Under the pieces are notes generated by a model. The model saw nothing but the letters and a program-made list of their open reading frames with translations, searched no databases and was not told the origin of the DNA. Of a stretch of 38,096 nt of DNA, positions 16,110 through 23,401 are shown piece by piece. This DNA is from GBS-DC sp964451985. GTDB lineage: Bacteria > Armatimonadota > Fimbriimonadia > Fimbriimonadales > GBS-DC. The stretch is from contig CAYVKB010000017.1 of assembly GCA_964451985.1 (NCBI GenBank), forward strand, positions 1-38,096. Direction: 5' to 3'. Both the position numbers and the translations under genes were made by a program. The first letter of the stretch is position 1; every line of letters begins with the position of its first letter.

Positions 16110-16413
16110 ACCATGCACTCCTTGCCTATTTAGATTTTCGGATGAATACAAAAAGTTCCCAAAGGGTTTGTTCCATAGCAAGCCTCTCACGGAATTAAGC
16201 CGTCCCCCCACAAAGAGGACTGGCATGGACTTGTGTGCAGCGTTCTTGTTAGAGGCATGCCCCTGTGCGCGCCTCAATAGGACATATATGAGGCGTTGTT
16301 TGAGGTTTTCGTAGTGACCGAGTATGCTGGAGGCGCGACAGCATCGGAGGCGGGACAGCCCCGCTGTGTAGTACAAGGGCGAGTTGGGGCACTCCCAACC
16401 CGCACCTGTGTTC
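16110..16413. other. Intergenic stretch with short repeats and a hairpin
   Basis: No gene is seen. It contains two near-identical copies of GGAGGCGSGACAGC (16329-16342 and 16346-16359), a GCGGGGCTGT-like small inverted repeat nearby, and a 6-bp stem-loop GTTGGG-GCACT-CCCAAC (16383-16399). The part next to 16110 must hold the promoter of the 225-residue protein gene, but I cannot place clear -35 and -10 boxes. Confidence 0.6.
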
Positions 16414-17592
16414 TTACGGCTTCAACTGCTGGCTCACGGTTTCGCGGAGCATCATCCCGCGCCGTAGCCATTCCTTCACAAAATGAGTTCCGCTCATCGA
16501 CTGCTCGTAGGGCACGGTTCCTCGCGGCACGACGCCTGTCGCCACGCCGTGCGCAATAATCCCCGCTGCGAAGCCCGTGCAGCGCTCCATCGCCGTCAAG
16601 CCCGTCTCGTCGTCGTGGTACTCCACGAACTCGAGGCGAATCGAGTAGGGCGCGCCGTTTTTCACGCCTGCGCCGTACACATACACGACCACGAGGTCTT
16701 TCTCCTCTGGGAAGTCGATATGCGGTGGGATAATGGTCGCCGCCACCTCACGCGGAGTGATGTGTATCCCGCGTAGGTTGATAGGCTGCTCGTCAAAGAA
16801 GCCCAAGTCGCGCAGGGCGCGCATCGCGTCCCAGTGTCCCGGATAGCGCAGCGTCTTGTAGTCGTACTCTTTCACTTTACCTTGCAGGGTGTAGGGCGCA
16901 GTGGAGGTGCCGCCTGAAGTGGGAGCGGCTTCCAGCTCGCCCAGTGGCTCAATCTCGATGCACTCCACATCGTCCATCGTGGACACATAGTGTGGCTTGC
17001 CTTCGTGCAGCGTGAGCGCCTCGCCCATGTACTCCGAAATCACGCCAATCATGTTGAAGACCAGCTTATAGCCAATCGGCGGGATGGGGCGTTGGGGCAA
17101 GCCGCCGCAACGCAGGCGTATCTCGTGGCACTCGTCCATCTGCTCCATACAGTACAGTCCCAGATGGTTCACCATGCCCGGTGCCAGCCCGCAATCGGGC
17201 ACGAGCGCGATGTGCGCTTTTTTTGCTTCTTCGTCGCGCTTGCGGAACTCGTTCCAAAACCACTCGGGGTCGTTGCCCATATCGATGAAGCTGCGCTTCA
17301 CATCCAGCGCGTGCTGAATCAGGCGCATATTCATCTGCCACGGTACCGCACTGATAACTACATCGGCTTGCTCGAAGTAGCGTTTCACCTGCGCCTCGTC
17401 ACTGGCGTCCACGCGTTGGGGTTTCACTAGGTCGCGCTGCAACAACTGATTGACCATTTCGGCTTTCTGGATGGCGCGTTGCTCGTCAATATCCGCTAAA
17501 TAAATTGTTTCCGCGTCGCCGAACCGTGCGAGGTCATAGGCGACGGCGGGACCTTGCATGCCTGCTCCCAGAATGGCGTATTTGAATTGCAT
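16414..17592 (-). CDS. Saccharopine dehydrogenase-like NAD(P)-dependent oxidoreductase
   Basis: 392 residues. The N-terminal Rossmann fold has the nucleotide-binding GAGMQG (residues 9-14) and an acidic residue at the end of strand two (LADIDE), which favours NAD over NADP. Segments VVISAVPWQMNMRLIQHAL, DMGNDP and VPDCGLAPGMVNHLG are typical of the saccharopine dehydrogenase/lysine 6-dehydrogenase group. The exact substrate (saccharopine, lysine or another amino acid) cannot be told from sequence alone. A strong GGAGGT precedes the ATG. The gene lies downstream of the flagellin terminator and so should have its own promoter or depend on read-through. Confidence 0.82.
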   Translation of the reverse strand: MQFKYAILGAGMQGPAVAYDLARFGDAETIYLADIDEQRAIQKAEMVNQLLQRDLVKPQRVDASDEAQVKRYFEQADVVISAVPWQMNMRLIQHALDVKRSFIDMGNDPEWFWNEFRKRDEEAKKAHIALVPDCGLAPGMVNHLGLYCMEQMDECHEIRLRCGGLPQRPIPPIGYKLVFNMIGVISEYMGEALTLHEGKPHYVSTMDDVECIEIEPLGELEAAPTSGGTSTAPYTLQGKVKEYDYKTLRYPGHWDAMRALRDLGFFDEQPINLRGIHITPREVAATIIPPHIDFPEEKDLVVVYVYGAGVKNGAPYSIRLEFVEYHDDETGLTAMERCTGFAAGIIAHGVATGVVPRGTVPYEQSMSGTHFVKEWLRRGMMLRETVSQQLKP

Positions 17593-17611
17593 AGTTACCT
17601 CCTTCGTTTAC

Positions 17612-17637
17612 AAAACAAAGGGGGGCGTTGCCCCCCC
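17612..17637 (-). terminator. Intrinsic terminator of the flagellin gene
   Basis: On the minus strand a stem GGGGGGC-AAC-GCCCCCC (17620-17636) is followed by TTTGTTTTG. It starts about 40 bases after the flagellin stop and just before the ribosome-binding site of the next gene. It is the clearest one-way terminator in the window. Confidence 0.85.
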
Positions 17638-17675
17638 CTCGCTTATTGTACCCGATTCGCCCTTTACGGCTCTTT

Positions 17676-19163
17676 TTATCGGATGAGCTGCAGCACGCCC
17701 TGTGGCGCGAAGTTCGCCTGACCCAGCACGGACATACCCGCCTGCTGCAGGATCTGGAACTTCGTGAAGCGGCTAATCTCTTCCGCGAAGTTCGTGTCGC
17801 GAATAGCCGACTCGGTCGCCGTCAGGTTCTCTTTGGCAACGGACAGCGAGCGCATATTACTTTCGAGGATGTTTTTCTGGAACGCGCCCATATCGCCGCG
17901 CAGCTTGGAGACCTGTAAGATAGCGGCGTCGATGATTTTCAGCGCTTCCTCTGCGCCACCGGACTTGGTGACGTCGACGTCCTTGAGGCTCTTACCCGCG
18001 ACGACAGAGGTTCCGAGCTGGTCAGCGCGCATGTTATTGATGGAGAACCGTGCAATCTGTCCGGCGTTCGCGCCAATCTGGAACTCGAGCTGACCTGCCG
18101 AGGTTCGCCCCACAGCGCCGTCGCCGTTTGTGGTGTGATTGCCGAACTCGGTCAATAGGATGGTATTTCCTTTGACGTCGGTCAACTTCAGTCCCGAATC
18201 GCCCGAGGCTTTCCCGCCTGTGAACAGCACAGTTACGACACCGCCGTCGATATTCCTCACACTGACGGTTGCTGCGGCATTTGTACCTGTCGCCGATGTG
18301 GAAGTCGCTGTATCGAACAGTATTGCCTGCTGGTCGTTCACGGTCACCGAGAAGTTCGCACCGTAGTTCAGTGTGCGCAGTCGGATGTTCCAGTTAGTTC
18401 CTGACTGTACGAGATCGGCGGCGACGCCCGTTACACTGCTTTGTGCGTTTATCTGGTCGGCAAAGCTCTGCAGAGTAGTTGTGCCTGCCTGAGTGGTGAA
18501 GTTCACGCCATTGATGACAACGGAAGCCGAGGTCGCGATAACCGCTGTCGATGCGTTGTAGTTGCGATCGCCCACTACCTGAGCGCGAGTCGCAGCCGCG
18601 GTGACGTCGATGGTGATAACCCCCGAGCCAATCGCGTAGTCCTGAGAAGCGGCGCCTGCCACACTGCCGAACACAGAACCGCCGAAGAACACACCACCCA
18701 CACGCTGGAAGTCGGTTACAACCGCCGTCGTGCCAGCAGTTCCGTTGAGCAGCTTCTTCGTACCGAACTGGGTTTGCGCCGCGATACGGTTGATACTGTC
18801 AATCGCCGAGGCAATCTGGTTCTGGTTGGCTTGCAGAGCGGTCTGGTCGTTCGTACCTGTGTTTCCCGAGGCAACGGCAAGTTGGCGCATGCTGCGCAGC
18901 AGATTGTGCACTTCCTCCAGTGCGCCCTCGGCGGTCTTCACGAGGTTCGTCGCGTCTTGCGAGTTGGCAATCGCTTGTTCCAAGCCAGTAATCTGTGCAC
19001 GCAGGTCTTCCGAGCGAATCAAGCCTGCAGGGTCGTCCGCACTGCGGTTGATACGCAGACCTGAAGCGAGTTTCTCAATCGAGCGTCCGAAGCCGTCAGA
19101 TGCGCGCTCTACGTTGCGCAGCGCGTTCAGCGCTGACATGTTTGTGTTGATGCGTAAACTCAT
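17676..19163 (-). CDS. fliC: Flagellin (filament subunit)
   Basis: 495 residues. The conserved N-terminus (SLRINTNMSALNALRNVERA, ASGLRINRSADDPAGL) and C-terminus (AIRDTNFAEEISRFTKFQIL, GMSVLGQANFAPQGVLQLIR) form the D0/D1 domains that are buried in the filament and recognised by the export apparatus. The central part, about 150-390, is a Thr/Ser/Ala/Val-rich variable domain exposed on the filament surface. GGGAGG precedes the ATG. A sigma28-like -10 lies about 90 bases upstream and a strong terminator follows, so it is a single-gene unit. hag is an equivalent name. Confidence 0.97.
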   Translation of the reverse strand: MSLRINTNMSALNALRNVERASDGFGRSIEKLASGLRINRSADDPAGLIRSEDLRAQITGLEQAIANSQDATNLVKTAEGALEEVHNLLRSMRQLAVASGNTGTNDQTALQANQNQIASAIDSINRIAAQTQFGTKKLLNGTAGTTAVVTDFQRVGGVFFGGSVFGSVAGAASQDYAIGSGVITIDVTAAATRAQVVGDRNYNASTAVIATSASVVINGVNFTTQAGTTTLQSFADQINAQSSVTGVAADLVQSGTNWNIRLRTLNYGANFSVTVNDQQAILFDTATSTSATGTNAAATVSVRNIDGGVVTVLFTGGKASGDSGLKLTDVKGNTILLTEFGNHTTNGDGAVGRTSAGQLEFQIGANAGQIARFSINNMRADQLGTSVVAGKSLKDVDVTKSGGAEEALKIIDAAILQVSKLRGDMGAFQKNILESNMRSLSVAKENLTATESAIRDTNFAEEISRFTKFQILQQAGMSVLGQANFAPQGVLQLIR

Positions 19164-19250
19164 CGTTCAATCCTCCCTGATCGTGTGCTTTCCGACGCAC
19201 CTGCCCTTGCCGTTCCGTCGGCGCGGGCGTGGCGTGCGCGTCAAGACGGA

Positions 19251-19258
19251 TTGTCGGC
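19251..19258 (-). promoter_or_regulatory. Possible sigma28 -10 element for flagellin
   Basis: The minus strand reads GCCGACAA, seven of eight bases of the GCCGATAA consensus, 87 bases before the flagellin ATG. No TAAA-like -35 is found at 15 bases spacing, so this is a weak candidate supported mainly by the gene it precedes. Confidence 0.4.
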
Positions 19259-19389
19259 AAAACCTAAACCAACACTCTCTGCAAATTTGCGAGGTTCTAT
19301 AAAATATCGTACAAGTACCGGTATCCTGTGCAGAATACGGGGATTGGAGGCTGCGCAGAGAATGGCAGCCTTGTGGCACAGTAAACTTT

Positions 19390-19407
19390 GTCATTCTGAG
19401 CGCAGTA
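19390..19407 (+). repeat. GTCATTCTGAGCGCAG repeat overlapping the response-regulator stop
   Basis: GTCATTCTGAGCGCAGTA on the plus strand. The stop codon and last codons of the response regulator (VTLLRSE) are read from the other strand of this repeat. It is related to 11590-11607. Confidence 0.55.
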
Positions 19408-20470
19408 AAGTAACTTCGGGTGTCTTCTCAGCAATCCCCGTTAGTTGGGTCATCCGAATCTGGCGCAGCAGCTTCACCGCATCGTTCGGTAGTCGCTCTA
19501 ACTGCAATCCCACGCGGTAGCGCGGCTGCCCGTGTTCAACGAAGGCGACCACGCTGCGCACAACACCCTCGCGCTGAAAACCGAGGATTCCGCTTTCGGT
19601 TTCCGCTTGCACCTCGAGATGCAATTGTGCGCCCCGGTGGGGCGGCTCGGCAAGAATCACACACGCGCCTGTCTCGCTGAGATTCACTAAAGTCGCCTCC
19701 GTAGCGCGCTGCAGTCGCCCTGCCAGCGAGATGAATGCGCGCCCTTGCAGAGGCACGCGCGGATGGCGACGGCGTTGCAGGCGGCGTATCAGCGTCGGCT
19801 GTCGCAACAGCCACAGGGCGGAACTCTCGCGCGGCAGATACTCGACGACGCGCGTGTTGAACTGATAGAGCGCATCACTGCCCGTCCATTCCAACAGCCA
19901 GCGGGTATTCTCAGGAGGCACAATCCGTTCGGATTCCACGCTCAGCCACTGCTCGTCCATCCCACGCACGCGGCATGCCAGCGCGAAAGCGTTCTGTTTT
20001 AGCGACGCCAGCACACCCTGCTCCAAACCACTCACTCGCTTGGGCACAGAGGACGAGGGAGATGAAGCCATTTGGACAACTGCGTGAGTCGGTGTGAGCG
20101 GCCGCCGACGCTGAAGCAATGCACGTGTCGTCGCCAACAGCGTGTCGATATCAAACGGCTTATATAGCAGTGCATCGATGCCCAGCGCGAGCGCACGGCG
20201 CAAGTCGTCGGTCATCGTGTAGGCGGTAACCAGAAGCACAGGCAAATCGGGGAACCGTCGTCGCGCCTGCTCCAAAACCGTCACTCCCGAACCGTGCTGC
20301 AACCGCAAATCCAAAATCATCAGGTCGTAGCGTTGCGCTTCTAACTGCTGGAGCGCATCTTCCGCACTTTGCACCGTCTGACAAGCAAGCCCAATTGTGC
20401 GCAGTGCATCCGTCACCACGCGGTCTAACAACCTTTCATCTTCCACTAACAACACGATAATGTCTGGCAA
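19391..20470 (-). CDS. Response regulator: receiver domain fused to YcgR-like PilZ c-di-GMP module
   Basis: 359 residues from a TTG start at 20470, chosen because GGAGG lies six bases upstream and the receiver fold begins there; a longer GTG frame at 20524 lacks a ribosome site. The receiver domain (1-118) has the acidic pair Glu10/Asp11, phosphoacceptor Asp54 (MILDLRL), Thr82 and Lys104. After a linker (120-150), residues about 150-230 resemble the YcgR N-terminal domain. The PilZ domain (230-350) keeps both c-di-GMP motifs, RRHPR (Arg234, Arg238) and NLSETG. YcgR proteins bind the flagellar motor and slow it when c-di-GMP is bound. Here phosphorylation and c-di-GMP could be combined. The gene ends 227 bases upstream of flagellin on the same strand. 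The final residues come from a dispersed repeat. Confidence 0.88.
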   Translation of the reverse strand: MPDIIVLLVEDERLLDRVVTDALRTIGLACQTVQSAEDALQQLEAQRYDLMILDLRLQHGSGVTVLEQARRRFPDLPVLLVTAYTMTDDLRRALALGIDALLYKPFDIDTLLATTRALLQRRRPLTPTHAVVQMASSPSSSVPKRVSGLEQGVLASLKQNAFALACRVRGMDEQWLSVESERIVPPENTRWLLEWTGSDALYQFNTRVVEYLPRESSALWLLRQPTLIRRLQRRRHPRVPLQGRAFISLAGRLQRATEATLVNLSETGACVILAEPPHRGAQLHLEVQAETESGILGFQREGVVRSVVAFVEHGQPRYRVGLQLERLPNDAVKLLRQIRMTQLTGIAEKTPEVTLLRSE

Positions 20471-20604
20471 CTCTCTCCTCCTAGACAGCACGAAAACAAT
20501 TTCCCTGTACCTGTACCACTCCACAGCAACTTTCGTGCCAAAGAGGAGAGTTGTCAGGTTTTTTGTAAAAGAAGGTTTAACTTTGGCAAATCATAAGTCT
20601 GAGC

Positions 20605-20655
20605 GCGCTATACCCCTCTCCCACCGTATGAGAGAGGGGCATGGGGTGAAGGCTA
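20605..20655. repeat. CCCCTCTCCCAC-family dispersed repeat with hairpin
   Basis: CCCCTCTC (20613-20620) pairs with GAGAGGGG (20632-20639), followed by GGGGTGA. Relatives lie at 26524-26650 and 27301-27396. It sits between clpB and the response regulator gene, just after the clpB stop, and may also act as a weak transcription end; no T-run is present. Confidence 0.6.
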
Positions 20656-20663
20656 GCCAGGTG

Positions 20664-23273
20664 CTACACCACCTCCGTAATTACCACGCGCTTGAAGATG
20701 AACTGCCCGTCGCGATAATCCACGCGCACGGTGTCGCCATCCGTGAACTCGCGAGCGAGTATTTTTTGCGCCAGCGGGTTCAGCACCTCGCGCTCAATCG
20801 TGCGTCGTAGAGGACGCGCCCCGAGCTGCGGGTCGTAGCCTCGAACCGCCAGCTCCTGCTTCGCTTCCTCGCTCAACGCCAGCGTAATCTTGCGCTCGTC
20901 CAGACGCTTCTGGATGTAGCGCAACTGTAGGTCGACAATCCGCTTGATTTGCAGAATGTCCAGCGGATTGAACATAATAATCTCGTCGATTCGGTTCAGG
21001 AACTCCGGTCGGAAGTGCGCTCGCACCGCCTGTAGAATCTGCTCGCGAATTTCCTCCTTGTTGAACTCGGTCATCTCCTGGTAGAGGATGGAGCCGATGT
21101 TGCTGGTCATAATCACGAGCGTGTTGCGGAAGTCGACCGTGCGCCCTTGCCCGTCGGTAAGGCGTCCGTCGTCCAGCAGTTGCAGCAGCACGTTGAACAC
21201 TTCCGGGTGCGCCTTCTCGATCTCGTCAAAAAGGATGACGCTGTAGGGGCGTCGGCGGATGGCTTCGGTGAGCTGCCCGCCCTCCTCGTAGCCGACATAG
21301 CCGGGTGGCGCGCCAATCAGTCGCGCGACCGAGTGGCGCTCCATATACTCACTCATGTCGATGCGCACGAGGTTGCGCTCATCATCGAACAGGAACTCGG
21401 CGAGGGCTTTCGCTAGCTCGGTCTTGCCCACGCCCGTCGGTCCAAGGAAGATGAACGAACCAATCGGGCGGTTGGGGTCAGAAAGTCCCGCGCGCGAGCG
21501 GCGAATGGCATTCGCCACCGCGACAATCGCCTCGTCCTGACCGACCACCCGCTGGTGCAGGCGTTCTTCAATATGCAGTAGCTTCTCACTCTCGGTCTCT
21601 TTCAGGCGTTGCACGGGAATGCCCGTCCACTTCGCCACGACCTCGGCGATGTCGTCTGCGTCTACCTCCTCTTTGAGTAGCTGCATCTCCTTCTGCACTT
21701 CGGCGAGTTGCTCTTGCAGTGCTTGGAGTTGTTTCTGGAGTTCGAGCAGTACGCCGTAGCGCAGTTCAGCGGCGCGTGCGAAGTCGCCCGCCCGTTCCGC
21801 CTGTTGTTCCTCGAACTTGGTCTGCTCGATGCGCTCTTTCGCCTCGCGAATCTGGGTAATCAGCTCCTTCTCGCGCTGCCAGTGAGCGACGAGTCGGCTT
21901 TTTTCCTCATTCATTGTAGCCAGTTCGCGCTCCAGTCGGGCGATTTGCTCTTTGGCTTGCGGGTTCTCTTCCTCGCGGCGCAACGCTTCGCGCTCAATCT
22001 CCAGCTGGCGGATGCGTCGGTCAATCTCGTCGATTTCGGTGGGCATGGAGTCGATCTCCATACGCAGTTTCGCTGCAGCCTCGTCGATAAGGTCAATCGC
22101 CTTATCGGGCAGGAATCGGTCGGTGATGTAGCGGGAGGAGAGTTTGGCGGCTGCCAAGATTGCGCTGTCGCTGATGCGCACGCCGTGATGCACCTCGTAG
22201 CGCTCTTTAAGCCCGCGTAGGATGGCAATGGTGTCTTCCACACTCGGCTCGCCCACGTACACGGGTTGGAAGCGTCGCTCCAGTGCGGGGTCTTTCTCGA
22301 TGTGCTTGCGGTATTCGTCGAGGGTGGTCGCGCCGATGGTGCGCAGCTCACCCCGCGCCAGCAGGGGTTTGAGCATGTTGGCGGCATCCATCGCGCCCTC
22401 GGCTGCGCCCGCGCCTACAAGGGTATGAATCTCGTCGATGAACAAGATAATCTGCCCCTCCGCGCCCGTGACCTCTTTCAGCACGGCTTTCAGGCGTTCC
22501 TCGAACTCGCCGCGATACTTCGCGCCTGCAATCAGTGCCCCCAAATCGAGCTGCACGACACGCTTGTCTTTGAGGGTGTCAGGCACATCGCCTGTCGCGA
22601 TGCGCTGTGCCAGCCCCTCCACGATGGCGGTTTTACCGACGCCCGGCTCGCCAATCAGCACAGGGTTGTTCTTGGTGCGGCGCGACAGCACGTGAATCAC
22701 GCGCCGGATCTCCTCGTCGCGCCCAATCACGGGGTCAAGTTTGCCCTGCCGTGCGAGCAGCGTCAGGTCGCGCCCGTATTTCTCCAACGCCTGATACTTC
22801 TCTTCGGGGTTCTGGTCGGTGATGCGTTGCCCCCCTCGAATCTCCTGCAACGCCTTCAGAATCGCGTCTCGCGAGACGCCCTGCATGCGCAGCGCACGTC
22901 CCGCCTCGCCCGATGTGTCGGCGGCTAAGCCCAGCAGCAGGTGTTCAGTGCTGACATACTCGTCTTTTAGGCGCATCGCCTCATCGAAAGCGGTGTCAAA
23001 AGTCGCCTTCAGTCGCTGGGTAATCTGCGCCCCGACGGTAGATGCGCCCGAAACCTGCGGGCGGCGCGCCAAATCTTGCTCTATTGCCGTCTCAATCGTG
23101 CGAGGCACAACACCTAACTTTTGCAGTAGCGACGATACTACGCCCCCCTCCTGTTTCAGCAACGCCAGCAGCAGATGCTCGTTATCAATAGCAGGGTGGC
23201 GATACTGCTCGGATAGCCGTTGCGCCTCCTGCACAGCTTCCTGCGCCTTGATTGTCAGTTTGTCAAATCGCAT
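20664..23273 (-). CDS. clpB: ATP-dependent disaggregase ClpB
   Basis: 869 residues, the normal ClpB length. Clp-N repeats (about 1-145) are followed by AAA1 with Walker A GEPGVGKT (about 204-211) and IILFIDEIH, the long ClpB-specific coiled-coil middle domain (about 410-530), and AAA2 with Walker A GPTGVGKT (about 609-616), SVILFDEIEKAHP and TSNIGS. The middle domain separates it from ClpA/ClpC. ClpB rescues aggregated proteins with DnaK. The ATG at 23273 is preferred over one 34 codons upstream, because GGAGG sits five bases before it and MRFDKLTIKAQEAVQEA is the family start. A TATAAT box and a HAIR-like operator lie directly upstream. Confidence 0.97.
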   Translation of the reverse strand: MRFDKLTIKAQEAVQEAQRLSEQYRHPAIDNEHLLLALLKQEGGVVSSLLQKLGVVPRTIETAIEQDLARRPQVSGASTVGAQITQRLKATFDTAFDEAMRLKDEYVSTEHLLLGLAADTSGEAGRALRMQGVSRDAILKALQEIRGGQRITDQNPEEKYQALEKYGRDLTLLARQGKLDPVIGRDEEIRRVIHVLSRRTKNNPVLIGEPGVGKTAIVEGLAQRIATGDVPDTLKDKRVVQLDLGALIAGAKYRGEFEERLKAVLKEVTGAEGQIILFIDEIHTLVGAGAAEGAMDAANMLKPLLARGELRTIGATTLDEYRKHIEKDPALERRFQPVYVGEPSVEDTIAILRGLKERYEVHHGVRISDSAILAAAKLSSRYITDRFLPDKAIDLIDEAAAKLRMEIDSMPTEIDEIDRRIRQLEIEREALRREEENPQAKEQIARLERELATMNEEKSRLVAHWQREKELITQIREAKERIEQTKFEEQQAERAGDFARAAELRYGVLLELQKQLQALQEQLAEVQKEMQLLKEEVDADDIAEVVAKWTGIPVQRLKETESEKLLHIEERLHQRVVGQDEAIVAVANAIRRSRAGLSDPNRPIGSFIFLGPTGVGKTELAKALAEFLFDDERNLVRIDMSEYMERHSVARLIGAPPGYVGYEEGGQLTEAIRRRPYSVILFDEIEKAHPEVFNVLLQLLDDGRLTDGQGRTVDFRNTLVIMTSNIGSILYQEMTEFNKEEIREQILQAVRAHFRPEFLNRIDEIIMFNPLDILQIKRIVDLQLRYIQKRLDERKITLALSEEAKQELAVRGYDPQLGARPLRRTIEREVLNPLAQKILAREFTDGDTVRVDYRDGQFIFKRVVITEVV

Positions 23274-23285
23274 CGTTTCCTCCAA

Positions 23286-23306
23286 GTTGAGTATAGTACT
23301 ATCAAG
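23286..23306. promoter_or_regulatory. HAIR-like operator of clpB (candidate HspR site)
   Basis: The plus strand reads GTTGAGT, seven bases, then TATCAAG. The HAIR consensus bound by HspR is CTTGAGT-N7-ACTCAAG; 11 of the 14 defining positions match, with the exact 7-base spacer. It lies between the TATAAT box and the clpB ribosome-binding site, where a bound repressor would block transcription. No hspR gene is in the window. Confidence 0.55.
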
Positions 23307-23319
23307 TTGCTTGCTATGC

Positions 23320-23325
23320 ATTATA
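23320..23325 (-). promoter_or_regulatory. Probable -10 box (TATAAT) of clpB
   Basis: A perfect TATAAT on the minus strand, within TATTATATAATGC, 46 bases before the clpB ATG. The expected -35 position reads CCAAAC, a poor match to TTGACA. Confidence 0.55.
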
Positions 23326-23364
23326 TAATACCCGATTGGGCAGTTTGGAGTTCCTGTTTCAAGG

Positions 23365-23370
23365 TATAAT
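23365..23370 (+). promoter_or_regulatory. -10 box (GGTATAATC) of the membrane-protein gene at 23402
   Basis: AAGGTATAATCGCAC contains a perfect TATAAT 31 bases before the ATG. The same GGTATAATC word precedes two other genes (28619 and 28841). No good -35 is visible. Confidence 0.5.
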
Positions 23371-23401
23371 CGCACACCGAGACTATGGAGACGTTATCGA
23401 A

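Noticed and set aside
16110..16376. N-terminal extension of the 225-residue membrane-anchored protein
   Set aside because: The membrane anchor and AAGGAG support the start at 16109; the extra residues have no domain-like composition.
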